Below the pieces are notes generated by a model, which worked only from the letters and a program-made list of their open reading frames with translations, was not told the DNA's origin and searched no databases. The position numbers were made by a program, and so were the translations under genes. From DASQYE01 sp036389315 (GTDB lineage: Bacteria; Acidobacteriota; Blastocatellia; Pyrinomonadales; Pyrinomonadaceae): 64,000 bases of DNA. Below are positions 51,235-59,902 of the stretch, in pieces. Position 1 is the first letter of the stretch, and the number at the start of each line of letters is the position of its first letter. Where the stretch lies: NCBI GenBank assembly GCA_036389315.1, contig DASVQF010000031.1, forward strand, positions 1 to 64,000, in the 5' to 3' direction.

Positions 51235-51303
51235 AGAAAGTCTTCGGAGAGCATAAGGCGTCGATGGGCCCAATCTCACGCGCGCACGCTCTCTCCCCCT
51301 CTC

Positions 51304-51852
51304 TCACCTGTATTCGTAAAAGCTCAGGCACGACTCGCCCTGCCGAACTATGCGCCAGCGGCGCAAGCGTCCCTCGCGCTCTTTCAAAGGATGCTCACGG
51401 TGATGCTCTGCGACCAGCACGCCGACACGTTTCTTGACGAGCGGGAGCGTGCCGAAGAGCGCGAGCACAGGCTCGTAGTCAGCCGCGTAAGGCGGATCGA
51501 AAAAGACTATCTCCCAGGAGGGAAGCTGCGCGCGTCGAAGAAACTGAAGGGCGTCGCCAGTCCACACCTCCGCCTGATCTTCTCCTATCCGGCAGCGCGC
51601 GAGATTCTCGTTGATGAGCGAGCACGCTTTCGCCGAGCGATCAACGAAGGTCACATGAGCTGCGCCGCGCGAAAGGGCCTCTATGCCGACGGCCCCGCTC
51701 CCGGCGCACAGGTCTAGGAATCTGGCTCCCGCGACGCGCGCGCCGAGCAGCTCGAAGAGCCTCTCGCGCAGGCGGCGAGCCGTCGGCCGCACGCGCGGCG
51801 AAGGCATGCTCGTCAAAGGCTGCCGCCGATATTTTCCAGCCAGGACTCTCAC
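51304..51852 (-). CDS. rsmD: RsmD-family rRNA (guanine-N2)-methyltransferase, copy 2
   Basis: The 182-residue protein starts MRVLAGKYRRQPLTSMPSPRVRPT and keeps motif I DLCAGSGAVGIEALSRGA and the FFDPPY motif, so it should be active. Tandem with copy 1 on the same strand. Most bacteria carry one rsmD, so the pair is a duplication with a shared conversion tract. It starts 22 bp from the left arm of the 51875-52087 palindrome. Confidence 0.92.
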   Translation of the reverse strand: MRVLAGKYRRQPLTSMPSPRVRPTARRLRERLFELLGARVAGARFLDLCAGSGAVGIEALSRGAAHVTFVDRSAKACSLINENLARCRIGEDQAEVWTGDALQFLRRAQLPSWEIVFFDPPYAADYEPVLALFGTLPLVKKRVGVLVAEHHREHPLKEREGRLRRWRIVRQGESCLSFYEYR

Positions 51853-51874
51853 AGCGCCGCAGATGTTAACATAA

Positions 51875-52087
51875 GGGATGAGGGCGGAGGGATGAGGGAT
51901 GAAATGGATTGAGAGAATAGCTCATTGAATCTGCTTTGCCCGATAATTCAAAATGGCTACCGAATATAAGTATCCATATTCGTGTGAGGCCAAAATATTG
52001 TTGGCCCATCGGAATTATCGGGCAAAGCACATTGAATCACATCTTCAATCGCTCTTCTTTCATCCCTCCGCCCTCCGCCCTCATCCC
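51875..52087. repeat. Intergenic low-complexity palindrome, GGGATGAGGGCGG type, split by a MITE
   Basis: The 30-nt arms 51875-51904 (GGGATGAGGGCGGAGGG...) and 52058-52087 (...CCGCCCTCATCCC) differ at two positions. Instead of the usual short loop, the centre holds a 98-bp MITE with its target duplications. The repeat lies between the pilZ stop and the rsmD copy 2 start. Confidence 0.85.
51923..52038. mobile_element. 98-bp MITE with 18-bp TIRs and 9-bp target-site duplication
   Basis: The element 51932-52029 has perfect 18-bp terminal inverted repeats, TGCTTTGCCCGATAATTC at the left and its complement at the right. Both sides are flanked directly by CATTGAATC (51923-51931 and 52030-52038), a 9-bp direct repeat. 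The interior is AT-rich and has a smaller hairpin (GAATA...TATTC). It encodes nothing; a transposase elsewhere in the genome would have to move it. Confidence 0.88.
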
Positions 52088-52092
52088 TTCCT

Positions 52093-52566
52093 TCACCCCT
52101 TCCTCTGTTCTTTGCTTTGCAGTGACTTGAGAAAGTCTTGATAGCGGCTGCGGTCGCGCTCGCTCATGTGCGTGATCTGGATGCCGATCAGATAGCCTCC
52201 TCCGGTCTCTTCGTCTGCTTCCAGCTTGACGTGGCGGACGGTCGTGCCGTGTATCTCGACGGGAGGGCCGGGGATGCCGAGCATGATGCGCAGCGTCCGC
52301 CCGGGCCGCGTGATGTAGAAGCTGCCGAGGCGAACCTCCTGCAAGACTATGCCCATTCCCGCCTCGCTAATGTCGCGCGTATAACCGGCGAGCACTGTGG
52401 GCCCACGCGCCGCGTCCAGCTTCGTGTTGACATCGAGCAGCGAGACGTTCACCACCAACTGCCTTTCCAGATGCGTGGTGAAGCGCGGGGCCGCGCGCCG
52501 CTCTTCAGTAGCACTCTTGGCCGACTTGCCAAAGCGTGATTTAAGGTAATCAATGAGTCCTGTCAT
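52093..52566 (-). CDS. PilZ-domain protein
   Basis: The 157-residue cytoplasmic protein has the c-di-GMP-binding PilZ motifs: ERRAAPRF (R-x3-R type) near residue 22 and TRDISEAGMGIVL (D/N-x-S-x-x-G) near residue 68. Both motifs are intact, so nucleotide binding is likely. Partner unknown. It follows recG by 57 bp on the same strand. Confidence 0.88.
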   Translation of the reverse strand: MTGLIDYLKSRFGKSAKSATEERRAAPRFTTHLERQLVVNVSLLDVNTKLDAARGPTVLAGYTRDISEAGMGIVLQEVRLGSFYITRPGRTLRIMLGIPGPPVEIHGTTVRHVKLEADEETGGGYLIGIQITHMSERDRSRYQDFLKSLQSKEQRKG

Positions 52567-52623
52567 CGCAGGGAGCAGGCGAGGGCCGCCACTCTCCTTT
52601 GCTTCTCTTCTTTCGGCCGCCCT

Positions 52624-54966
52624 TTAACCTACAGCCGCCAGTCCGAACCTCGCGTCGGCACGCACGCGCTCGATCAGGCGCGAGGTCTCGCGGGTGCGTC
52701 CTCGCTCCGTCAGGTAGTATTCGGCCTCGCGCCGCGCCTCTTCCAGGATGAGCACGTCGCGCACCAGATTGCCGACGCGGAAAGTCGGCAGCCCAGATTG
52801 GCGCGTGCCCATCACTTCGCCGGGCCCGCGCAGCTCAAGGTCTTTCTCGGCGATGCGAAAGCCGTCGTTCGTCTCTTCCATAATCCCGAGGCGTTCGCGT
52901 GCGACGCTGGTGCGTTTCTCCGAGGCGAGCAGGACGCAGAAGCTCTGCTCAGCGCCACGCCCCACCCGCCCGCGCAGTTGATGTAGCTGCGAGAGGCCGA
53001 AACGCTCGGCGTGCTCTATGACCATGACGGAGGCGTTCGGCACGTCAACGCCGACCTCGACGACCGTGGTGGCGACAAGTATCTGAATCTCTCCGGAAAC
53101 GAAGCGGCTCATCACCTCCTCCTTCTCCGAGGGCTTCATCTTGCCGTGCAGGAGGCCGACGGAAAAGGTCGGGAAGACGCGGTCGCGCAGATGCTCGTAC
53201 ATGCGCGTGGCGTCCTTCAAGTCCATCTTCTCCGACTCTTCGATGAGCGGGTAGACGACATAAACCTGGCGGCCAGCGCGCACCTCGCGCTCGACGCCCT
53301 TGTAGACGCCCGCGCGCTGCTCTTCGCCGACGACCACGGTCTTGATGGGCGTGCGTCCGGGCGGCAGCTCGTCGATGACGGACACGTCCAGGTCTCCGTA
53401 GGCCGTCATCGCCAGCGAGCGCGGAATGGGCGTGGCCGTCATCACCAGCACGTCCGGGTTATAGCCGCGCGTGCGAAGCTCTGCGCGTTGCAGCACGCCG
53501 AAGCGGTGCTGCTCGTCTATGACGACCAGGCCCAGCTTGTGAAAAGAGACCGCCTCCTGTATGAGGGCGTGCGTGCCGATGACGGCATGCACCTCGCCCG
53601 CCGCGACATCTTTATGAAGCCGACGCTTTTCGGTCGCGCGCAAGGAGCCCGTCAGCAGCTCTACGCGATACTGGGTCGCGGCGAGCAGCCGCTTGATGTT
53701 GCGCGCGTGTTGCTCCGCGAGGATTTCCGTCGGAACCATCAGCGCAGCCTGGTAGCCGTTCTCCATCGCCGCCAGCATGGCTTCGAGCGCGACGATGGTC
53801 TTGCCGCTGCCGACATCGCCTTGCAGCAGCCGGTTCATTGGCGCGTCCGAAGTCATGTCGTCGAAGATGCGCGCCAGCACGCGCTCCTGCGCGCTCGTCA
53901 GGGAGAAGGGTAGAATCGAGTCTAGGGCCTCGCGCACGCGCGGGCTGATCTCGATCACAGCACCTTTGGGTTCCTTTACCCTTTCGCCGCGACGAATGGC
54001 GAGGGCCAGCGCGACCCAGAAGAATTCTTCAAAGATCAGACGCAGGTGGGCGGGGCTGCGTGCACGCTCGTACTCAGAGAGCGGCGCATCCTCCGAGGGG
54101 AAGTGTATGCGCCGGATGGCTTCGGCGCGGCCTATGAGGCGCTGGCGAGAGCGCAAGTCTTCGGGCAGCGTCTCTGTGATCGCTTCGTCGTCCAGGTGCG
54201 CGAGCACTGCATGCATGATCTCGCGCAATCGCTTGGCCCGAAACTCTCCGAGCTTGCGATAGACAGGCACGCGACGCCCGACGTGAATGGCCGCAAGCTG
54301 GGGGTCGTCCGCGCCCAGAAGGTCTTCCTCAAGCCCTTCGGCTTCGCCCTCCTCCGCTGCGCCGCTCTCCTGCTCCGCGCTCTCTTCGGCCAGCCTGAGC
54401 AGCGCGTGCTCGGGCGGCGTCCAGGTTCCGGGCAGCATCTCAAGCTCGTCCGGCTTGTTGAGGCGCAGGCTGAAAGTATTGCGCCGCGTGTCCCATTCCC
54501 AGCGGCCGAAGGCTATGAAGCGTGCGCCGCGCTCGAACCGCTGGCGGTTATAAGCGATGATGCGCTGGGCCGCGCGCCCCGAGACGAACCACCAGACGAC
54601 CACGGGCTTGCCAGTCCGCTCGGGGTCGCTCGCCGTGATCTCGAAGATGAAGAGCTTGGGTTGTTTGGGCGAGCGATTCTTCCCGACCTGAAAGCCGCCC
54701 GCGACCCGCACGTACAGCTCAAGCGAAGCTTCAGTGCCGTCGCTCAGGTCGCTGATGCGCGCCAGGTTCGAGCGATCTTCGTAGCGCATCGGCAGGTAGT
54801 TCAAGAGGTCTTCGACGGTCGCTTCGCTGGCGTCCGTCTTTCCCGAAAGAGTCGCGAGCGCGAGCGCCAGCTTGCGCGCCGTCGCCTGTCCGAGGCGCGG
54901 AATGGCTCGCTGGTAGAGGATCGAGACGGGAGTGTCTAGTGTGATAGGGGAAGCGCCGGACATCAC
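52624..54966 (-). CDS. recG: ATP-dependent DNA helicase RecG
   Basis: The 780-residue protein has the wedge/OB domain (about 70-300), Walker A LLQGDVGSGKTIVA, DEQH box VVIDEQHRFG, MTATPIPRS, and helicase motifs VEVGVDVPNASVMVIEHAERFGLSQLHQLRGRVGRG. RecG remodels stalled forks and Holliday junctions. An acidic insertion (about 193-225, EESAEQESGAAEEGEAEG) interrupts the wedge region and makes it longer than E. coli RecG (693). Confidence 0.97.
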   Translation of the reverse strand: MMSGASPITLDTPVSILYQRAIPRLGQATARKLALALATLSGKTDASEATVEDLLNYLPMRYEDRSNLARISDLSDGTEASLELYVRVAGGFQVGKNRSPKQPKLFIFEITASDPERTGKPVVVWWFVSGRAAQRIIAYNRQRFERGARFIAFGRWEWDTRRNTFSLRLNKPDELEMLPGTWTPPEHALLRLAEESAEQESGAAEEGEAEGLEEDLLGADDPQLAAIHVGRRVPVYRKLGEFRAKRLREIMHAVLAHLDDEAITETLPEDLRSRQRLIGRAEAIRRIHFPSEDAPLSEYERARSPAHLRLIFEEFFWVALALAIRRGERVKEPKGAVIEISPRVREALDSILPFSLTSAQERVLARIFDDMTSDAPMNRLLQGDVGSGKTIVALEAMLAAMENGYQAALMVPTEILAEQHARNIKRLLAATQYRVELLTGSLRATEKRRLHKDVAAGEVHAVIGTHALIQEAVSFHKLGLVVIDEQHRFGVLQRAELRTRGYNPDVLVMTATPIPRSLAMTAYGDLDVSVIDELPPGRTPIKTVVVGEEQRAGVYKGVEREVRAGRQVYVVYPLIEESEKMDLKDATRMYEHLRDRVFPTFSVGLLHGKMKPSEKEEVMSRFVSGEIQILVATTVVEVGVDVPNASVMVIEHAERFGLSQLHQLRGRVGRGAEQSFCVLLASEKRTSVARERLGIMEETNDGFRIAEKDLELRGPGEVMGTRQSGLPTFRVGNLVRDVLILEEARREAEYYLTERGRTRETSRLIERVRADARFGLAAVG

Positions 54967-55103
54967 CTTTGATGATAACAGGAGAGAAGGGAAGCCGAAA
55001 AGATGTTATCGTTGCCGCCTCGCTCTTAATGGAACCATACGGGGCTCCGGTTCGTGTGACGGATAGTGTGAGTTTTAATCGGAACAGACGCGAGGAGACT
55101 TTT

Positions 55104-55478
55104 ATGAACAGGACAAGACAGGCGCTCATGCTCGTGCTGGTTTTGGCGGGCGGGCTTGTGGGCGGCAATATCTCTGGCCGCATGGCCGCTCCGCCGCTGA
55201 CGGCCCAGGCGCAACGCAGACCGAGTAGTCGCTGGGAGTACTGCACGGTCTCGAAGGCCGTGACGAGCCCTAACCGTGGAGGGCTCTACTGGATCACCTA
55301 TTTCCGCGAGGGCGGCATCCAGCAGGTCGAAGTTGAAGAGCAGGCGACGGAGCGCGGTGGGCCCGCCAAAGCCATCGCGAAGCTCGGCGAAGAGGGCTGG
55401 GAGATGGTCGGGCAGGGCCCGCTTGAGATCAGGCAGGGCGGCCTCAACGCCATCTACTTCAAACGCCCGAAGCCCTAG
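55104..55478 (+). CDS. Small secreted protein of unknown function
   Basis: The 124-residue protein has a signal peptide (ALMLVLVLAGGLVGGNISG) and a compact domain with SSRWEYCTVSKAVTS, GGLYWITYF, AIAKLGEEGWEMVGQGPLEI and NAIYFKRP. The pattern W-E-Y...LG.EGWE...YFKR resembles DUF4177-like small proteins. ATG 55104 follows GAGGAGACTTTT; an upstream frame extension was rejected. It diverges from recG. Confidence 0.75.
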   Translation: MNRTRQALMLVLVLAGGLVGGNISGRMAAPPLTAQAQRRPSSRWEYCTVSKAVTSPNRGGLYWITYFREGGIQQVEVEEQATERGGPAKAIAKLGEEGWEMVGQGPLEIRQGGLNAIYFKRPKP

Positions 55479-55583
55479 AGCATAAGCCTTAGCGCATAGC
55501 TCTCATCCGCAGCGCGAGCCGAAGCACAGTCCGCAGGCTTTATAAAGTCAGACGCGGGCCCGGCTTCGCTCCCTTTTGCCTGC

Positions 55584-55612
55584 TGTACATTCCCACGCGC
55601 GGCAAATATACT
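55584..55612 (+). promoter_or_regulatory. Predicted promoter of the M3 peptidase gene
   Basis: TGTACA (55584-55589), 17-base spacer, TATACT (55607-55612); 86 bp before the start codon. Prediction by consensus only. Confidence 0.45.
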
Positions 55613-55697
55613 TTAGCTACCGCTGGTTAATTCAGTCGTCGCGTCCTCAAGGTCAGGCGCGGCAAAAGCTTCGACGCTACAGAGGAGTGCTCTGCTC

Positions 55698-57908
55698 ATG
55701 TGTGATCTAATCAAAAGCAGCCGCGTGCTGCTGCTTCTTGCAACCTTAATGCTGGTCTTCGTCATCGCTAATAACGTGTTCAAGACAAGGGCCGAAGAAG
55801 GCCCCGCAGCTCAAACTGCCAGCCCTCAGGCGAGCGCGGCTAATCCGTTGCTGGCCAAGTGGACGGGCCCATACGGCGGAGTGCCGCCCTTCGACCGCGT
55901 CCGGGTCGCGGACTTCAAGCCCGCGCTCGAAGCGGCGATGACCGAGAATCTCTCTGAGATAGACCGCATCGCCAGGAACACGGCCGCGCCGACCTTCGAG
56001 AACACGATTGTGGCGATGGAGCGCACGGGCAGCGCGCTCGACCGCGTCGGGACTATCTACGGCATCTGGAGCTCCACGATGAGCGGGCCGGAGTTCCAGG
56101 GCGTGCAGCGCGAGATGGCCCCGCGACTCGCTGCCTTCTCCGACAAGATCACGCAGAACGAGCCGCTCTTCCGGCGCATCGAAGCCGTCTACAACTCGCC
56201 CGAGAAGAAGAAGCTGACGCCCGAGCAGCAGCGCCTCTCCTGGTACTACTACAACAACTTCGTCCGCGCGGGCGCTCGTCTAGACCCGGCGGCCAAGAAG
56301 CGCCTTTCGGAGATCAACCAGCAGTTGGCCGGGCTCTACACGCGCTTTAATCAGAACCTTCTCGCAGACGAAGAGGGGCAGTTTGTAGTCATCAAAGATG
56401 AGGCGCAGTTGAAGGGTCTGCCGCAGTCCGTGCGCGACGCTGCGCAGGCCGCCGCCGCTGCCAAGAAACAACCCGGCGCGTGGGTCATCACCAACACGCG
56501 CTCGTCCGTAGACCCTTTCCTGACCTACTCGGACGTGCGCGAGCTGCGCGAGAAGGTCTGGCGGATGTTCGTCAACCGTGGCGACAACGGCGACGAGCAC
56601 GACAACAACTCGATCATCACGGAGATTCTGCAACTGAGAGCCGAGCGGGCCAAGCTCCTGGGCTACAAGACGCACGCGCACTGGCGTCTTGAGAACGCTA
56701 TGGCCAAGACGCCCGAGCGCGCGGTCGAGTTGATGGAGGCCGTCTGGAAGCCCGCCGTCGCTCGCGTGCACGAAGAGGTCGCGGACATGCAGGCGGTCGC
56801 AAACAAGGAAGGCGCGAAGATCAAGATAGAGCCGTGGGATTATCGCTACTACGCCGAGAAGGTCAGAAAGGAACGCTACGACCTGGATCAGAACGAGGTC
56901 AAGCAGTATCTTCAGCTTGAGAAGCTGCGCGAAGGCATGTTCTGGGTCGCCGGCGAGCTGTTCGGCTTCAACTTCACTCCCGTCACCAACGTCCCCGTCT
57001 ATCACCCTGACGTGAGAGTCTGGGAAGTCACGGACAAGGCCACCAAGCGGCACATAGGCGTCTGGTACTTCGACCCCTATGCGCGCGAAGGCAAACGCTC
57101 AGGCGCGTGGATGAACGCTTATCGCAGCCAGGAGCGGATGGACAAAGAGGTGACGACCATCGTCTCCAATAACGCCAACTTCGTGAAGGGCAAGCCGGGC
57201 GAGCCCGTGCTCGTCTCCTGGGACGACGCCGAGACGCTCTTCCACGAGTTCGGCCACGCCCTGCACGGCCTCAACTCCAACGTCACCTATCCGTCGCTTT
57301 CGGGAACGGCGGTCGCGCGCGACTACGTAGAGTTCCCCTCGCAGCTTCTCGAACACTGGCTCTCGACGCCGGAAGTCCTCCAAAAATTCGCCGTCCACTA
57401 CCAGACGGGCAAGCCCATGCCGCCCGCGCTCTTCGAGCGCATCAAGCGCGCCTCGACCTTCAACGAAGGCTTCGCCACGACGGAGTACTTAGCGAGCGCG
57501 CTCGTCGATATGAAACTGCACCTCGCCGGCTCGCAGAAGATAGACCCGGACGCCTTCGAGCGTCAGACGTTGGCCGAGCTTGGGATGCCGAGCGAGATAG
57601 TGATGCGACATCGCACGCCGCAATTCGGCCACGTCTTTTCAAGCGACGCCTATTCCGCAGGCTACTACAGCTATCTCTGGTCGGACGTGTTGACGGCCGA
57701 TGCCTTCGAGGCGTTTCAAGAGGCCGGCGGCCCCTACGATAAGAACGTGGCCGCGCGCCTTCGCAAGTACATCTTCTCGGTCGGAAACACGGTTGACCCG
57801 GCCGAAGCTTACCGCGCCTTCCGTGGCCACGATCCCACAATCGACGCCCTCATGCGCAAGCGCGGCTTCCCGATGCCCAAAGGCGGCAGCTCTACTACTT
57901 CAAGATAG
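55698..57908 (+). CDS. M3-family oligopeptidase / peptidyl-dipeptidase (Dcp-like)
   Basis: The 736-residue zinc peptidase has an N-terminal signal or anchor (VLLLLATLMLVFVIANNVF), so it acts in the periplasm. The catalytic site is HEFGHALHG in ETLFHEFGHALHGLNSNVTY with the downstream Glu in DYVEFPSQLLEHW. The YSAGYYSYLWSDVLTADAF segment near the C-terminus is typical of Dcp. It removes dipeptides or cleaves short peptides. A palindromic repeat follows the stop within eight bases. Confidence 0.94.
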   Translation: MCDLIKSSRVLLLLATLMLVFVIANNVFKTRAEEGPAAQTASPQASAANPLLAKWTGPYGGVPPFDRVRVADFKPALEAAMTENLSEIDRIARNTAAPTFENTIVAMERTGSALDRVGTIYGIWSSTMSGPEFQGVQREMAPRLAAFSDKITQNEPLFRRIEAVYNSPEKKKLTPEQQRLSWYYYNNFVRAGARLDPAAKKRLSEINQQLAGLYTRFNQNLLADEEGQFVVIKDEAQLKGLPQSVRDAAQAAAAAKKQPGAWVITNTRSSVDPFLTYSDVRELREKVWRMFVNRGDNGDEHDNNSIITEILQLRAERAKLLGYKTHAHWRLENAMAKTPERAVELMEAVWKPAVARVHEEVADMQAVANKEGAKIKIEPWDYRYYAEKVRKERYDLDQNEVKQYLQLEKLREGMFWVAGELFGFNFTPVTNVPVYHPDVRVWEVTDKATKRHIGVWYFDPYAREGKRSGAWMNAYRSQERMDKEVTTIVSNNANFVKGKPGEPVLVSWDDAETLFHEFGHALHGLNSNVTYPSLSGTAVARDYVEFPSQLLEHWLSTPEVLQKFAVHYQTGKPMPPALFERIKRASTFNEGFATTEYLASALVDMKLHLAGSQKIDPDAFERQTLAELGMPSEIVMRHRTPQFGHVFSSDAYSAGYYSYLWSDVLTADAFEAFQEAGGPYDKNVAARLRKYIFSVGNTVDPAEAYRAFRGHDPTIDALMRKRGFPMPKGGSSTTSR

Positions 57909-57915
57909 AAAAAGT

Positions 57916-57995
57916 AATGATGAATGCCGCAAGGTGAATGATGAATGAGAAGCAATTGCCTTTCATTCATCATTCATCCTTCCGCCTTCGTCATT
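57916..57995. repeat. Intergenic low-complexity palindrome, GATGAAGGATGAATGC type (copy 3)
   Basis: Two 40-nt arms meet at CAATTG without a loop: AATGATGAATGCCGCAAGG... (57916-57955) and ...CCTTCCGCCTTCGTCATT (57956-57995). It fills the space between the M3 peptidase stop and the panE-like start (58005), where no other SD is visible. Confidence 0.87.
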
Positions 57996-58004
57996 TCTCT
58001 CGAT

Positions 58005-58946
58005 ATGCACATCGCGATCTACGGTACGGGTGGGGCGGGCGGCTACTTCGGCGCGCAACTGGCGCGTGCCGGAGAGGACGTGACCTTCATCGCGCGCGGG
58101 CCTCACTTGCAGGCGATTCGCGAGCGCGGTCTGCGCTTAGAGACAGACACAGGCGACATCCTGATTCACCCGGCCCGCGCGACGGACGACCCCGCGCAGG
58201 TAGGCCCCGTGGATGTCGTCCTCGTCGGAGTCAAGACCTGGCAGGTCTTAACGGCCGCCCGTGCGATTGGGCCCATGCTGGGCCCGCGCACCTTTGTCGT
58301 CCCCTTGCAGAACGGCGTCGAAGCCGCGTCGCATCTCGCCGCAGTCCTCGGCCCTGAAGCCGTGCTTGGCGGAACCTGCGGCACGATCAGCCGCCTCGTC
58401 GCGCCCGGCCACATCCTCAGCATAGGCCAGGCCAATTACATCAAGTTCGGCGAGCTGGACAACCGTCCCAGCGAAAGAGCCGAGCATCTTCGTGAGGCTT
58501 TCGAGCGCGCCACAGTCAAAGCCGAAATCCCCGCAGACATACAGGTCGCCATCTGGGAAAAGTTCATCTTCGTAGCGCCCTACGGCGGCGTCGGCGCGGT
58601 CACGCGCGCGCCCGCCGGAATCATTCGCACCCTGCCCGAAACGCGCCGCATGCTCGAACAATGCATGCAGGAAATCTTCGCCGTCGCCCGCGCGCACCAG
58701 ATAGCTCTGCCCCCGAACAGCGTCGAGCGCGCCATCTCGCTTCTGGACTCCCTCGCACCCAACGCCACCACCTCCCTCCAGCGAGACCTCGGCGCAGGCC
58801 GCCCCTCGGAGCTGGAAGCCTGGAACGGCGCAGCCGTCCGCCTCGGCCAACAAGCCCACGTTGCGACGCCCCTCAACGAGTTCATCTATCACACCCAGCT
58901 CCCCACAGAGCTACGCGCGCGCGGCCGCCTCCAATTCCCTACATAA
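58005..58946 (+). CDS. panE: 2-dehydropantoate 2-reductase family protein (PanE/ApbA)
   Basis: The 313-residue protein opens MHIAIYGTGGAGGYFGAQLARAGEDVTFIARG, the NADPH-binding GxGxxG Rossmann motif, and has the C-terminal helical domain with EIPADIQVAIWEKFIFVAPYGGVGAVTR, including the catalytic Lys of the K-F stretch. The family reduces ketopantoate in pantothenate synthesis, though many members act on other 2-keto acids. ATG 58005 is chosen because upstream codons are only the palindromic repeat. Confidence 0.88.
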   Translation: MHIAIYGTGGAGGYFGAQLARAGEDVTFIARGPHLQAIRERGLRLETDTGDILIHPARATDDPAQVGPVDVVLVGVKTWQVLTAARAIGPMLGPRTFVVPLQNGVEAASHLAAVLGPEAVLGGTCGTISRLVAPGHILSIGQANYIKFGELDNRPSERAEHLREAFERATVKAEIPADIQVAIWEKFIFVAPYGGVGAVTRAPAGIIRTLPETRRMLEQCMQEIFAVARAHQIALPPNSVERAISLLDSLAPNATTSLQRDLGAGRPSELEAWNGAAVRLGQQAHVATPLNEFIYHTQLPTELRARGRLQFPT

Positions 58947-58964
58947 CAAAAGAGAGAACAGCAG

Positions 58965-59156
58965 ATGACCGAGCACAACATCAACAACGACGACCAGTCC
59001 CCTCAAACTCAAACCGCCCCCGGCGACCCCGAAACCGCCGGAGAGACCACCGCCGCCGCCACCATCACAGGCTCCACAGACACCACCCCCGTCGGCGCAG
59101 ACACAATGGCAAACGTCACCGCCACACCGAATGATAAAGGGAAAGATAATAATTGA
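58965..59156 (+). CDS. Small Thr/Ala-rich protein, copy 1
   Basis: The 63-residue acidic protein begins MTEHNINNDDQS and continues with APGDPETAGETTAAATITG, then TDTTPVGADTM and TATPND. It has no Cys, no aromatic residues and no signal peptide, so it is probably disordered. A paralog of equal length lies at 59903-60094, with about 60 bp of identical DNA in the middle. The ATG follows AGAGAGAACAGCAG. I do not recognise the family. Confidence 0.6.
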   Translation: MTEHNINNDDQSPQTQTAPGDPETAGETTAAATITGSTDTTPVGADTMANVTATPNDKGKDNN

Positions 59157-59301
59157 AGCCTGTAACAGTGTCGCTCACGCTGAAGAGAGTAAATTGCTGT
59201 GCAATATTCCGTGTCACAATATTTGCTGTCTCATTCAGGCTATTTATGAGTTAGGCGACTGCTCTTGAATTCTACGAATAAGCTTGCTATATCCTCGCTT
59301 G

Positions 59302-59535
59302 ATGTACTTTGAAATCATAAGCGAAATTACTGAGCTCGAAACTATTGCCGTCGGCAGTAAAATCCGTGAGATTGCTCGCTTGCGTAAGCAGTTTGGGAAG
59401 GGACGCTGGCGAAAGTTGAAGGGAGTTGCCACAGTTCGTCTAAAGAATGGTAGGATACGCAAGGTTGAACTGCACTGGTATGAGGCTCATCGCATTGGCA
59501 AAAGGAAGTTGAAGATCAAACGATATTTGAGTTAA
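59302..59535 (+). CDS. Small basic protein of unknown function (first of a pair)
   Basis: The 77-residue basic protein reads MYFEIISEITELETIAVGSKIREIARLRKQFGKGRWRKLKGVATVRLKNG..., ending KRKLKIKRYLS. Proteins with this GKGRWRKLKG and HWYEAHxIG pattern are, to my memory, found next to a small acidic partner in many bacteria. The pair could be a toxin-antitoxin-like unit, but this is only a guess from size, charge and linkage. The next gene starts five bases after its stop. Confidence 0.65.
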   Translation: MYFEIISEITELETIAVGSKIREIARLRKQFGKGRWRKLKGVATVRLKNGRIRKVELHWYEAHRIGKRKLKIKRYLS

Positions 59536-59540
59536 AGATT

Positions 59541-59768
59541 ATGAAGCGCAAAAAAGCGGAACTGCAATTTGTTGTATGCGTGCGCAATGAAGATTGCGAA
59601 GATTTAGAGTTGCGGAAAATCTACCAAGTCCTGCCCGACGAGGCGGCGGCTGAAGATGACTACATCCGAGTCGTAGACGAATCAGGGGAAGATTATTTGT
59701 ATCCTACAGATTATTTCTTACCGATTGAGTTGTCCAAAGATTTGGAGAAAGCTTTAGCAGCGGCATGA
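59541..59768 (+). CDS. Small acidic protein of unknown function (second of a pair)
   Basis: The 75-residue acidic protein reads MKRKKAELQFVVCVRNEDCEDLELRKIYQVLPDEAAAEDDYIRVVDESGEDYLYPTDYF..., ending in a short helix. It has an SH3-like strand pattern and opposite charge to its upstream neighbour, with which it overlaps in operon terms (five-base gap). Function unknown. Confidence 0.65.
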   Translation: MKRKKAELQFVVCVRNEDCEDLELRKIYQVLPDEAAAEDDYIRVVDESGEDYLYPTDYFLPIELSKDLEKALAAA

Positions 59769-59780
59769 ATTTACCATCAC

Positions 59781-59884
59781 GCGCCGCCTCACAACTCACC
59801 TAACCCGACCCTGCGATAGCATTCCTTTCATCATCTTTCCTTGCGATAATATTGAAGACTACTCGCGCGGGCAGGTTAATTCGG
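59781..59884 (+). repeat. Structured intergenic repeat, copy C
   Basis: Matches copy A (15617-15722) over its whole length and copy B over its second half, with core TTGAAGACTACTCGCGCGGG. It ends 19 bp before the ATG of small protein copy 2. A weak hairpin (AGGTTAAT/ATTAAGCCT) replaces the copy A terminator. Confidence 0.7.
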
Positions 59885-59902
59885 GAGTCAGCGATTAAGC
59901 CT

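Noticed and set aside
57945..58004. Longer start for the panE-like gene
   Set aside because: The extra codons only translate the right arm of the junction palindrome. The Rossmann fold begins at MHIAIYGTGG.
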